Origin: Microascus cirrosus
Lineage: Eukaryota > Ascomycota > Sordariomycetes > Microascales > Microascaceae
NCBI GenBank assembly: GCA_030271035.1
Contig: JAMBUN010000349.1
Location: forward strand, 61,207-125,206
Direction: 5' to 3'
Length of the DNA stretch: 64,000 bases
Shown here piece by piece: positions 21,414 through 32,718 of this stretch. The notes under the pieces are model-generated. The model saw only the letters and a list, made by a program, of their open reading frames with translations, did no database searches and was not told the origin of the DNA. A program made the translations under genes and the position numbers. The stretch's first letter is position 1; every line of letters begins with the position of its first letter.

Positions 21414-23747
21414 TCAACTGGCGCAGGTGGCTGTCCACAACTTAGAACCCAGGTCCTTGCTGGATGGCACGTTAATGGACGGATTCTGACTGAAGAAATC
21501 AGCGGGTACCAAGTGAATCTGCAGGACTTCAACGGGCCTATTTGTAGTGTGTAGGTTTAGTCAACTGATCAAACTGTTCAACTTAACTATGCAAATGAGA
21601 CTCACATCACTGGCCAGTCCTCAACCCGAGGATTATGTGTAATGCCGTATACGGTCCAGAGAACGACATCCTCGTCCTCGATGTTTTCCATCCTAGCTGC
21701 AGCATCCACGACCCCTCCCGTCTCCAGCTTGCTCTGCAAAGTATACCGGCCGCCAGCGTAGAACTCGTCTTCCTTGTACTTGGTGACCCACAGGTGGTGG
21801 TGGGCAAAGCCGGCACGCTTGGATTGGATGCTATCAGGATCTGCCAGGAGCAGCTGGGTGGCGGGCATGGTAATCCTGTAGCCAACCGGCTTGCCGGAGA
21901 CAGGGTTGGTCTTTGCGCGGTTTTGAACCTTGAAGACCCTGTTCTTCTCCGGCGCCAGGTCCACACCGGTAGAGGACTTGAAGACCGTCTGCCGCACCTC
22001 GTAGTAGTTCCCATGAGGGTTTGTCTCGGCGTTCATCGACACCGGTAGGCTCTCTTCTTGGACGACGGTGTTCGCTTGGCCGTCGATAGCCGGGTCGATG
22101 CGCGCTGCGAAGATGTGCTGATGGTTCTGGGCCAGGGCTCCAGGACTAACGACGTTGCCCCATGGGGCCGTTTTGCCGGGGTCGATATTTACGACCGACA
22201 CAATACCTGTGGCACGCGTCTCGATAGTGATACCTGCGGCCTGGTCGAATTTGAAGTTGAAGATGTACTCGTAGTTGGCAAGGGTGATGATGTACTGAAC
22301 CACGAGCTCGCGACGCCGGGTGACAATGGCACGTCCGGTCCTCCAGTCGGTATGCTTCCAGCCAATTCCATCGTCTTGTTCGTGAACGCAGACGACGTTC
22401 TTCGTTTCACGGACGTCGCCGTTGGGTTCTGTGACGAGACCATCAAAGTACTATACGTGTGGTTAGCAGGACTTGTTCTTCTGCCACATATCCCCCAGTG
22501 GCTGCATGAGCGAGCAAGGGATTAATATATGCGAAGTCACCTTGATAAGGCCCAAGCAATCGCAACCTAGGGAGAGATTGTTGGCGGCGTGTCCAATGCC
22601 TCCATCACCGAAGTCGAAAGCCTGCTTTCGATGGAAAGGTGAACGGGGGTCTGCGTAAGGCACGGTCTGGGGTTGCAATACCACCGCGGAGTCAGCTAGT
22701 GTCGAGAGCCCAGCACACGAACAGCCTCACTGGGGATTTACCATGTCACTTATGCTTAACCTGTAGAGCACACTGAGTCCTTCGTATCTAATGTCGTGCA
22801 GCACAGCGCCTTCTCTGGGGTTGAAAGTGAGCCGCATCGTCCACTTCTGCCACTCGATTCGATTACCGTCAACGACGGAAAAACTGGCACCCTCGGGCTG
22901 AACCACCGTCAAGGGCTTCAAATCCTTTCGTATCCCTTGAGGAAGTTTCTCAGGCAAGTATTCGGCATCCTGGCAGTGATCGATGACTTTTTGTCCGCAA
23001 GTCTTCGACTGGTAGGGGTCGTCCTTGCCTCCGGTAGCCACATCCAGCACGCGGACTATTTCCCTCGTCTTCGCGTCCATAATTGGGATCAGTGGAATGG
23101 GGTATGCATAAAAGTTGGAGTCCTTGCCACCGGTCCCCTTGTCGACGGCGTAGACGAGCCCCTGGAAAAGGCGGCTGCCGTCATCAGTGGGATCCGACGC
23201 TCCGTAGGGCCACGGCTCAACGACTGCCTCAAACCCTGTTGGAAGCTCGAATTGCCGAAGCTTGGACTGGAAAAGCTCAGACCGGTCGCACGCTGCTGCA
23301 ACCTCACGAATTTCATCCCTTACGTAAAACAGCAGCGTTAATATTAAGTGCCATCCGCCAGGACAAGCACCAGCTACACGTAGTGCTGTATATTTGGTTG
23401 ACAACTGACATGATCAAGGACGCCTGCTGTCCAGGCCCCGTGGTTCGGGTAGAAACCACTTTCTTCGATCGAACATCGACGATAGCTTCGGTGTACTTGG
23501 CCGCCTTGTCGCGGGCGCCAACGTCAAACCATACCTGGGCAAGGCGGGGTGGTCGGGGTGTCGTGTCCGTGAGACTCCCTGAGTGCTCGAGCTCGAGAAA
23601 CTCGACCACCTGTGCCTTGGGAGGCTCGAAGAGAAAGATCTGCCTGAACACAAGCACGGAATCAGGGTGAAGCGACCGTATCACGTCTCGTACCGCAACC
23701 GACTCTTCAACTGTGAGAGCGGATAGGGGGTGGGGATGTTGATCCAT
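21414..23747 (-). CDS. Copper amine oxidase (TPQ-dependent)
   Basis: Oxidises primary amines to aldehydes with release of ammonia and H2O2. Exons by eye: 23747-23410, 23318-22742, 22666-22541, 22450-21606, 21537-21414; 669 aa, the usual fungal length. Key residues are visible. TLANYEY fits the T-x-x-N-Y-[DE] motif whose Tyr becomes topaquinone. NHQHIF gives the two copper His of H-x-H, and HHHLWVTKY supplies the third. FDFGDGGIGH and LGCDCLG are typical of the catalytic domain. The C-terminus DWPVMP and PADFFSQNPS follows the family pattern and requires the last small exon. No signal peptide. First gene of the catabolic block, next to an aldehyde dehydrogenase that could take its product. Its upstream region has a compact group of CGGAA elements. 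Confidence 0.93.
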
Positions 23748-24458
23748 ATTAAATGGTCTCTGAGGGGTCTTCTTCGAGATGGATAAGCTTTCGCAAGTAA
23801 AGGACTGCCTGTGCGAATATGCCTTGAAAAATTGCCAGATACAGAGGGAGAAGTTGGGATAAGGAGCATCCGATAGGCGAAGCGCGAATATTCTGGTTAG
23901 TTTGTCAGCTAAGTAACCATGCGGACCTAAAATCGCGTTTACTCCTCTTGACACAGTTCAATCATACCATTAGAGAAGTCCTCCGGAACGCGGAATATTA
24001 TCAGATCCCGCAAATTCCGGCGCCGTTCCGCCTCAGTTGTCAGCAGCTGATTCCCGCTGCGACACGTTCGTCCCAACATGTCAAGCATGACAGACCGAGG
24101 ATTGGCTGCAGCCAAACATACCGAGCACATGAAACACCATCCTCACTACAACAGTATACAGACTTGGCAGGACTAATGCACCCACGATAGACATCGCCGT
24201 ACACGTGCACAGCCACAGGACACAAAAGCCCAATCGGATGTTTAATGATGCTGGTGTACCGTACTGGAGTCAAATTGTCGAACAGGCTATATTCTGTACG
24301 ACAACACATGGTTGTGCTGGAGCCGACCGCTTACTGAGGTCTGGTGCAACTGATCGCATATTCCGTATTCCTAGCGTTATTCTCAGATCTATAGATGGCT
24401 GTTGAATCAAACTGTTTTGTGCCCTTGAGATTCTACGATCAAGTCCAGCAGGTGCCCG
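23748..24458 (-). promoter_or_regulatory. Amine oxidase promoter with CGGAA palindrome-like cluster
   Basis: The gap lies upstream of the amine oxidase ATG and downstream of the aldehyde dehydrogenase stop. At 23984-24030 there are two CGGAA (23984, 23991) followed by two TTCCG (24015, 24026), so the two halves form a loose inverted repeat. A further TTCCG is at 24361. No gene is supportable here. Confidence 0.45.
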
Positions 24459-26098
24459 TCATTTCTTCATCAGATTGAACTTGATCGATTTGACCGAGGT
24501 CCATTCCTCCAGCGCGTCCTTGCCCATGTCACGCCCAAAACCACTCTCCTTGATGCCACCAAAAGGCGTATTGGCATTGACAGTCCCCCACATGTTTACT
24601 GTGACCTGCCCCGCCTCTATCGCCTCGGTGACGCGGAAAGCCCGGTTCAGGTCGGTAGTGAAGACGGCGGCGCTGAGTCCATATGCGGAGTCGTTGGCTT
24701 TGGCGATTACCTCATCCTCGGAGTTGAATGGCGCGATGCTGGCGAACGGACCAAAGATCTCCTGTTGCATGATTGACGCTGACTGGCTGACATCAATGAA
24801 CGCAGTGTTGGCGATGAAGTGTCCCGCTCCGTCAAGGACTGTGCCACCATGCAAGAGAGTAGCGCCCGAGTCCTTGCCCTTGTTGATAAAGGACAGGATT
24901 CGCTCCCGATGGGCAGCACTGATGACAGGGCCCTTGGTGGTCTCCGGCAGCAAGGGGTCTCCGTGGACAGCGTTGGCACACCTGGCGCTGAATTCCCTGA
25001 CGAAGTTGTTGTAGATTGTATCCTGGACGTAGATTCGGCTGCCAGCGATGCAGACCTGGCCGTTATTGACGCAAATTCCTAGACCTGTCCAAAACAAGGC
25101 ATTGTCCAGATCAGCATCGTCAAACACGATCGAGGGCCCTTTTCCGCCAAGCTCTAAGGTTACTCTCTTCAAATTCGTCCGCGCCGATACCGCAAGAATC
25201 TGCCTGCCGACACTAGGGCTACCGGTAAAAGAGATCTTCTTTACGTTCATATGCCCCGATAGTGCCGCACCGGCTACCGTACCAAGTCCGCAGAGAATGT
25301 TAACGACGCCGGGCGGGAAGCCGGCTTCAACAATAAGCTCGCCTAGCTTCTGGCCAAATAATGGACATAGCTCAGGCGTCTTGATGACCATGGTATTGCC
25401 TGCGGCCAATGCGGGCGCCAGTTTCCAGATGGTGATCATGCTATCTTGTGTTAGTAGAGGGAGCATGCTAGCGATTTAGCTTGTCCGAAAAGATTCAATC
25501 TGGGGGCCTGCTTTCATCGGCTTACAGGGGCGAGTTCCAGGGAACAATGGCGGCGCAAACCCCGATGGGTTCACGCCTCGTGTAGGCCATTCCTTCGGGG
25601 ATTGTGAGCGTGTCGCCATCGACCTTGTCTGCCCAGCCGGCAAAGTATCGAAGGTTCTCAAGGCTCTGCGGTATATGTAATCCCGTCGAATCGCGGTAGA
25701 GGATGCCTGCATCCAAGGCTTCCAAGGATGCGAGCTCGGCGGCATTCTTTTCGATAAGATCGGCCAGAGCATGGAGGAGGCCGCGCCTGCTGCTAGGAGC
25801 TGCGGCTCTCCATGTAGAATATGCCTTCTCAGACGATCGCACGGCTTTGTCAACGTCCTGGCTCTGAGCTGCCGAGACGGTGGCGAGGTGCCCGCCGGTT
25901 GAAGGATTCTCAAGTTCAATTGTAGCGTCATCAGCGGCAGGAACGAACTTGTTATCGATGAACAGCCCAGTAGGTACTGCATGCATCTCATGGTCAGCTG
26001 GCTAATTAAGGTCATCCATCTAACACTCTGGTCTAGCGGGGCGGCGCACAGGTAATTGAGCGTCCCTCTGCTCCTGTTAGCTCTATTTTTGAAGCCAT
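24459..26098 (-). CDS. Aldehyde dehydrogenase (NAD(P)-dependent), copy A
   Basis: Oxidises an aldehyde to the acid. Exons by eye: 26098-26050, 25976-25526, 25440-24459; 493 aa, normal for the family. The small first exon was chosen because it gives the standard N-terminus (MASKIELTGAEGRSIT leading to LPTGLFIDNKFV) with a fitting splice and CTGAC branch; the donor is GTGCGC. Catalytic Cys lies in NNGQVCIAGSR, the general-base Glu in TLELGGKGP, the cofactor region in FTGSPSVGR. The C-terminus (NTPFGGIKESGFGRDMG) is typical. It lies directly upstream of the amine oxidase on the same strand, which suggests it uses that enzyme's aldehyde; this pairing is inference. Confidence 0.92.
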
Positions 26099-26733
26099 TT
26101 TGGCCGTTGGAACGTGGCGCTGGATTGCTGCTTGTGTAACCCTCGCCGAGTAGCCGTCTTAGCAGTGTGCCGAACTGCTACACTGGTATGGTATAAGTCT
26201 TTGAGGGTTGAAAGGTCTTAGTCGTTGGATGAGAGCGGTATTATCCGAGGGGAGGTCAAGCAAGATGACACCGGTGCCGCTATACTCGTTTGCCTATTGG
26301 AGAGATAGCGGGGTGGGGCTTTTCGGGCAGAAGACAGCGAAGGCTGTTACCTACATAATGTCCGGCGTGGAGGACGTTTAAGTCTCAGTTCCGGAATTCC
26401 GAAAAGGTTAGGTTTGTGGGCCGTGGTAGGCAATCAGTTGGACGGAGGGACTGAACCTCCAAACCTCGGCGATATGATATACTACGCGACCACGAACAGG
26501 GGATATTCTAGTACTTTATGAATACCAACGCGTTTATATTTCCTCCTGAATAAAATTGCTATACGATAGGCACCTCTCCCCTTCCTTAAGTGTAACCTTT
26601 CACACTTAATGCCCATTAGTCCGGTTGACCTCCCTGCGTTCGCTGAAGACCCGTTCAACGTGGGCTTTCATATCGTACCTGTACGGTTCCACAGCGTCAG
26701 CTCTATTTGCCACGCTTCTATTTGAATGGAAGC
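26099..26733 (-). promoter_or_regulatory. Promoter region of aldehyde dehydrogenase A
   Basis: At 26389-26401 three overlapping or abutting pentamers read TTCCGGAATTCCG, about 290 bp upstream of the ATG. The far half is the 3' flank of the flavoprotein hydroxylase gene. A short stretch around 26440-26515 has a tRNA T-loop-like string on the minus strand but does not fold convincingly. Confidence 0.4.
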
Positions 26734-28197
26734 TTACAGGTTCATTTCATCAATGGTGAGCTTGTCCGTCTCAGTTGAAACGTGGTATACGGGGAGATCG
26801 GTGTTGCTTGAGAAGCCTAAGGTTCATTATGTAAACGCATGCTTCCGCATGGTCCTCATCTTGTAATAAAGCTCTTCCAATACCTAGGGTCGAGGCCAAA
26901 CACAACTTACCGATTCGCTCATTAATGTTCTCTCGAGCCTTGGCTGACGCTGCCTGCACCTTTGTAGCCCTCGGTTTGCGGACTTGCTCGAAGATCTCGA
27001 GAGCTTCTCGGACGTCTCCATTGAAATGCTTTTTGCCAAAGACGAGTCCGAGGCAAGCAGCATCCTCAATGGCTTGGCAGGCACCCTGACTTTGGTCGGG
27101 CATCATCTGTCACAGAGAGGCATTGCTTAATTCGGTAATTCAAATGTAGAACTTGGAAGGGTATGGTGATTGCATACCGGATGAGCTGCATCTCCCATAA
27201 TGCAGGTGAGGCCCTTCTGCCAGAACTCATACGGTTCATGGATCCATAGACGCCAAGGTCGGACCTCGTAGCCAAGTTCCAAGTGCTTGAACACCTGGCG
27301 ATCAAGATCATGGTACGGAGCTAGCAGCTCCTCTACGTAGCTTCCTGGTCCCAGGTCTGGGCTTGGAGGTCACCGGCTTCTCGCGGAAAGAAGCAGTAGT
27401 ATGACAGGAGCTTGCCACCGTTGCAAGGCGATAGGACAATCTTGAAATGGGTGTCGTATCCGCCCCAGTACTCGATGGCGCTGTTCTGTGAGTAGTCAAC
27501 CAAGCCAAGTTTGACTGCCTTCTCTGTGTCAACATTTGCATGTAGGCAAGTGCAGGCGGCCGGCCTGCGGACCGTCTGAATCCCTAGAATGCGACGCACG
27601 ACAGACCCGATGCCATCAGCTCCAACCACAACATCGTGCTTGACCTTCTTTCCGTTACTGAAGACGATTTCTCCGGTTTGTAAGTTAACTTTTTCGGCCT
27701 TGTGATTGACGAGAAGCTTGGCTGGAGTGCCCTCTCCGTGGTCCCCGACTGCACTATCCATGAGCATTGTATGCATGTACTGTCTATGAAACATGTTGTA
27801 CACCTGACAGTTATATGTTAGTCTCTCAACTAAACCAGACTTTATTGAGCTCGGTGGAGTCCAAATGTATAGAGGATCGATAACTCACATAGCCCCAGCG
27901 TTCTTTGTAATCACTGAGGTCATACACGTTGATCGGCTCGCCAGTCTTCCAGTCGCGGCTGATCAATTTCTTGAGGAGGACTGGGTCCCCAAGCTCGATG
28001 TTAACGTTCCACTCCTCCAGCCACCGAGTGCCATTAGCGGCGCATGATATCGATGCGCCAACTTCTCCTGCAAAGTCGGCTCGCTCGTAGATAGTGACCT
28101 TGTGACCTTGGCGACGAAGAGCAACAGCAGCGGCTTGTCCACCAATTCCACCGCCAACAATGGCGATATCAAGCTCTTTCCAGTTAGGGTTCGACAT
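26734..28197 (-). CDS. Salicylate/3-hydroxybenzoate-hydroxylase-type FAD monooxygenase, one-base frameshift
   Basis: Group A flavoprotein hydroxylase. Exons by eye: 28197-27889, 27803-27178, 27106-26911, 26816-26734; about 404 aa intended. Motifs: Rossmann GGGIGGQAAAVALRRQG, the DG motif VVVGADGIGS, and the GD motif CIMGDAAHPMMPDQSQGA. Within exon 2 the frame breaks at about 27334-27338: reading ends at DQEAT-stop, but a shift of one base continues as VEELLAPYHDLDRQV with full family resemblance, so one base seems lost. A 31-nt intron at that spot would also restore frame but is too short to be likely. In a gene block with gentisate dioxygenase, a role in making gentisate from salicylate or 3-hydroxybenzoate is plausible; which substrate is unknown. 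Shares a divergent promoter with the SDR gene. Confidence 0.82.
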
Positions 28198-28882
28198 TTC
28201 TATAAGCGAAAATGTGTATCCTGGGGCGTTTGGATTTGGTAGCTCGTATGTGGGTCGAACAGAGAGTGTAGTACATGTGTCGGGAGTAGAATCCAGCCTT
28301 CAAAACATGACCTTCACGCAACTACCTGGCTTCATACCATTTCTTGTTATGAAAATTATACCATAGGTAGGTTATGTCAGATCCCCAGCGCCGAAGACTA
28401 GAGCTTCATGTCGAGGACGCGTCGCGCCGCGTTCTCCGACCTAGCCCCGGAATGGCTGTTCAGGGGGCGTCTAGCCCATTCTGATGGCTGCCATTCCCGG
28501 GATATGGCAACACCATGAACGAAAGAGAATGATTATCGCAAACTTCGGAATACGACGAGGGTATCAAGTCTACGGAGGTTCCGTTCCGGACGAATTCGAC
28601 TGCATGACAGCCACATATCTGAAAGTGGGCATGATACGGAACCCGGGGCCCACACTTCCCGTCCGCTTTCCGATGCGGGGCCGTCTTGCGGCGGAATTCG
28701 TCCGCCTGCAGACCACCACTACATGCAGTTTGACAGCAAGCTCTGCATTGCAAAATTTTGCGAGTGGGTAGATGCTACCAGGCCTTTCCATGTCTAACTC
28801 TAGGACACATGCGCCACCATCAAAATACCAAGCAACAGTTCACGATATCGTTAATCATCGTTAATCAACCCCACCCGACAAT
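28198..28882. promoter_or_regulatory. Divergent promoter with seven CGGAA elements
   Basis: It separates the flavoprotein hydroxylase (minus) from the SDR (plus). CGGAA or its complement occurs at 28448, 28546, 28579, 28584, 28637, 28668 and 28692: seven in 250 bp, against about 0.5 expected by chance. Two are a direct repeat (ttccgttccg). Overlapping open frames here show no domain. Confidence 0.5.
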
Positions 28883-29772
28883 ATGGCGACATCCAGCAAC
28901 ATCAAGAGTCTTTTTGACATCAGCGGTCGAAACTACATTGTAACCGGCGGCGCCCAAGGCATCGGCTCCGCCATTGTCCTCGCCCTCGCCGAATTTGGGG
29001 CGAACGTGGTGGCCTTGGACATCCAGACTGCTCCAAGCGTGGACTACGACTCCATAGCAAAGAAATTCGGCGTCAGTATCAGCTACGAACAAACAGATGT
29101 AACTGACGAAAGAAGTTTGAGGGGTTCCTTCCAAGTTGCATTCAAGATTTTGGGTACAGTTCATGGACTTGTTACATGTGCTGGGATTGCGCTGGAGAAG
29201 GCCTTCAAGGAAACTTCTTGGGCAGAATGCCGCAGGCTACTTGACGTCAACGTATGTTTATCGTGCTAACAGATCTAAGACCACGTGGGTTGCTTGTTTT
29301 CAGTAACTTACTAGTTATCTAGATCACCGGTACTTACTTCTCCGCTCAGCTGGTGGCAGAACGGTTCAAGCAGCAGGGAACCCGTGGAAGCATTGTGCTC
29401 ATCGCATCCATCACATCACATACAGTTCTCCCGCAACACCGAATGTCCGCATATGGTGCGTCTAAGGGAGCTGTTCGCATGCTTTCCGAGGCTCTCGCCG
29501 TTGAACTTGCAGGTCAAGGTGTTAGAGTGAACTCTATATCCCCTGGTTTCATCGATACGGAGATGACCCGGGAGGTTCGCAACGCAAACCCGGCCATGTC
29601 GGATATCATGAATAAGACTCCACCGTTGAAGCGTATTGGCACTACGGAAGATCTGTTAGGCGCTACTGTGTATCTACTCAGTGATGCGTCTAGCTACACG
29701 ACGGCAGGGGATATCGCCGTCACCGGCGGCCTACATGTGCAAATGGCACTTGATTGTAAACTAGATCTGTAG
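28883..29772 (+). CDS. Short-chain dehydrogenase/reductase (SDR, classical type)
   Basis: NAD(P)(H)-dependent alcohol/ketone oxidoreductase. Exons by eye: 28883-29251 and 29323-29772; 272 aa. Cofactor motif TGGAQGIG near residue 22, Asp after the second strand (VALDIQT) suggesting NAD(H), the substrate-side CAGIA, and catalytic Tyr/Lys in YGASK with the upstream Ser in IASITSHT. The C-terminal SPGFIDTEMTRE is typical. In this block it could act on a side-chain alcohol such as a 2-hydroxy intermediate, or reduce an aldehyde; the substrate is not readable. It is divergent from the hydroxylase gene and shares its CGGAA-rich promoter. Confidence 0.9.
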
Positions 29773-30062
29773 GAGGTCTATAGTGTTTTCATCCAGTTTA
29801 TAAACTCGCTGTTGGAACCTGTGTGGTATATACCAAGCGTCCAGATGATGCCGGCGGAGCAGTGCTGAAATATCCGTGGTTGATGTTCTACAACGAGCCA
29901 TGAGACACAGCAAACTAGAACAGTTGGCATCATATAATTCCGAGACAAAATCCGCGCTAATCCGCGATGTATTCACTCGTGCTTTTGTCTAGTACCACTC
30001 TCCAACGATTTTCAATCTTTATTTACCATCTATAGGTGCAAGAGACGAAAGGCGCACAACTT

Positions 30063-32205
30063 TCAAGGCTCATCCCCATTCCAATGTCCCTGAATCCTGG
30101 CTTCGATAATAGCAGACACCCCACCCTGGACAGCGGCAATGGCTTCGGGAAGAACCTTTCGCAGCTCCCTAGCGCTCCGAACGGCTTTCGCGTAAGCGCT
30201 GTTCCCCGAAGCCGCTTGGGCAATACCAGAGAAGTCTGGAGTCGGTGAGAAGGAGATGTTGAGTTGTTCGTTCGAAATCCTCGAGCCATGTCCTGTTGGG
30301 TGAACTAGCTCAAGGGAATTTCTGGGAGCATTCCAGCCTGATGGTTCATTGCTGTTAGCTTTAAGGCTTCGTGAATGCTGTAGAGGTTGTGATATGGGAC
30401 CACGGCGATGACGCGCTGGCCTACGTACCCTTGTTGCTGAGGACTACTGTCAGAGTGGGCAGTTGATACCTTCTTGCAATCCAGTAGACCGTGCCTGGGA
30501 CTCCGAATAGGTACGTGCCATCTCCTACAATCTCACACACAAACTTCCCTTTTCCAGTTCCACCCGCAAGCCAGTCTGAGGCCAGCTTTACCCCAATCGT
30601 ACCTCCTCCGGACCATCCAAGACCGCCACCGCCACCGTTGACAAGATGGCCAGCCACATCCACGCGGAGCTGGTCGTACACGAACATAGCATTGGTTACA
30701 GCTTCGATACACCAGATGGTGTCTCTGGGGCATGCCTTCCGTAGCTCCGAGCATAGATACGATGTACTGGGAGGAGACAGATCGTTTGACGGGGGAGCAG
30801 CAATAGCATCAGCTGCCTGGATCGCCTCACGGCGTGCGGACTCCAATGCGCGCCAGCGCGAGACGTAGGGTTCGCGTCCAGCCAGTTCCGAGTACTTCCC
30901 TGTAGATGCAATGTAATTGTTAAGTTGTCGAAGTGCTGTTTCAGCGTCGGCTCTATATTTGTGCGTAGCTGGGATATAGTGCAGTGGGATATTCTGCTTA
31001 AGAGGATCCACGTCAATCTGGATGATCTTGACTCCGGGGCTGAGTGGGCACTGCGTGGGGATCCATGGAACGTCGCAGTCGACGACCAGAATAGCGTCGG
31101 CACTAGATATTGATTCGTGCTTGCCGATGCGGACGCCGATATAAGACCGATGGCTGAATGGGAAACAGACGTCACTGCCGAGAGCGTCAAGTACTCGGAT
31201 GCCGGGGATCGATTCTGCGAGCTTAACGAGCTCAGGTACGGTGGCATGGTTGCGACCGGTGTAGCCAACGATGATCAACGGACGCTCGGCTTGGGCGAGG
31301 AGCGAGACAATATCCTCGACACCGTCTGGAGGCAATGCCGACGGCTCAATGCCACTCCAGACAGATTGGTCGAGATCATATGGTTCAATATCCTCTTCCA
31401 TGACTTCCCTAGCAGAAACAAGGTAGGAAGGCCCCTTCGGGTCGCTGGTAGCTAGCTGAAGCGCCCGGTTGACGATCTGCTTGATGTTTCTCCCTGTCTT
31501 TATCTCTCCAGAATAGCGACAATATTGGGACACGATTTGTTTCTGGTCAGGCACATCCTGTAGCCAATGGATGTACTCCGTCCTTGATCCCCGAAGCTCG
31601 CCTTCCAAAGTGTACGGCGACAGGCCCGCAAATACGAGGACAGGTGAACGCGCGATAGAGGAGTTGTGCATTGCACAGCCGAGCATCTGCGTTCCCACGT
31701 CTACGTGGACGATAACGCATTGGGGCCTGCCGGTGAGGCGTGCGAACCCATCTGCCATGGACATGGCAACCATCTGGTGATAGTATAGCAAAGTTAATAA
31801 TTGGTTATACCGTGGCAAGCCTAAAATAAGTCGCATATACGTACCTCATGTGGACAAGTAATTACCTGCGGGAATTTACTCTCCTTGTCATGCCCAGCTC
31901 TTCTCGTCTCTGTGGCCAGGGCCTCCATGATGGCGGGGTGATCAGAGCCAAGATTGACGAAGACATAACTGATACCCGCCTAGATATATGTCAGTCACTC
32001 TGATAGATAGATAAAGTTCTGTAAACGATAGAATGACTGCCTAAGTGGCTGTTGGATCGAAGAGAAGCTGTTCAGGAAAGTACAAATATGCAGACAACGA
32101 ACCTGAGCCAGCGCCTCGAAGAAAGAATATGACGCTGAATATGTTGTCCTAATACAACTGATTAGATGTAGGCCCAAGTATGCGGTCTCTCCATTACTCT
32201 TACAT
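30063..32205 (-). CDS. Thiamine-diphosphate enzyme, benzoylformate-decarboxylase/acetolactate-synthase-like
   Basis: Exons by eye: 32205-32204, 32148-32103, 31979-31845, 31773-30429, 30337-30063; about 600 aa. The three ThDP domains are present: the N-terminal pyrimidine domain with catalytic Glu in CPHEMVAMSMADGFAR, the central domain (RPLIIVGYTGRN), and the C-terminal pyrophosphate domain with GDGTYLFG and VVLSNKG as the metal/ThDP motif. The proposed start is odd: the ATG would be split AT|G by an intron at 32149-32203, after an upstream stop in that frame. A start inside a longer first exon (about 32275) is the alternative. Known relatives decarboxylate 2-keto acids. With the 2-hydroxyacid dehydrogenase and two aldehyde dehydrogenases nearby, a benzoylformate-type decarboxylase is my inference. 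Confidence 0.85.
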
Positions 32206-32718
32206 TTTGCCGCTTTGTTAATGGCCGATGGTGCAGTAGTTATTGACAGAAGAGATGTTGGGAACCGGGGTTTCATGCATGGCAAGGATTCAATGTCAAC
32301 CAGAACAGGCTCAAACGCCAGTAACGTCAAATTTACTTAGGAGGATCTGTACCAGGTAAATACCAATCTGCGGCCGCATTGCTAGATAGCTCACTCCATT
32401 GGTTACAAGTTGTCCGTGTGTCCAAAAGTTGGCTATGACCGGTCGGAACCAATGTACGGAACGCCGGAACCCTGTACCCTGGTTCGCCGTTTCCCGCAGT
32501 GAGGAGGCTAGCAATACATGCACAGGTACAGACAATATGCGCCCTTAGATTCTTGTATGCTGTGTGAGTTAAAGTGCTGTCTTGGTAAAAGTGCGTACAA
32601 TTGCTCTCAGTGTGCTCAAAAGCGCTGAGGGCTATACACTGGGGAAACCGGCCCCAAAACACTGCGCTGTATAGAGCTTCAACCACTGACCTGCACTTGT
32701 TCAATTTATGTTGGTATT
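32206..32718. promoter_or_regulatory. Divergent promoter with three CGGAAC direct repeats
   Basis: It lies between the ThDP enzyme (minus) and the FAD oxidase (plus). CGGAAC occurs three times in 26 bp at 32444, 32457 and 32464, all in the same orientation. No gene is seen inside. Confidence 0.5.

Noticed and set aside
26440..26515. tRNA-like string with a T-loop-like GGTTCAGTCCC on the minus strand
   Set aside because: No acceptor stem or anticodon arm pairs properly and the T loop is one base short; treated as chance or a very old tRNA-derived fragment.
27336..27376. A 31-nt GT..AG segment that would restore frame in the flavoprotein hydroxylase
   Set aside because: Too short for a normal intron and would remove family-like residues; noted as the alternative to a one-base deletion.
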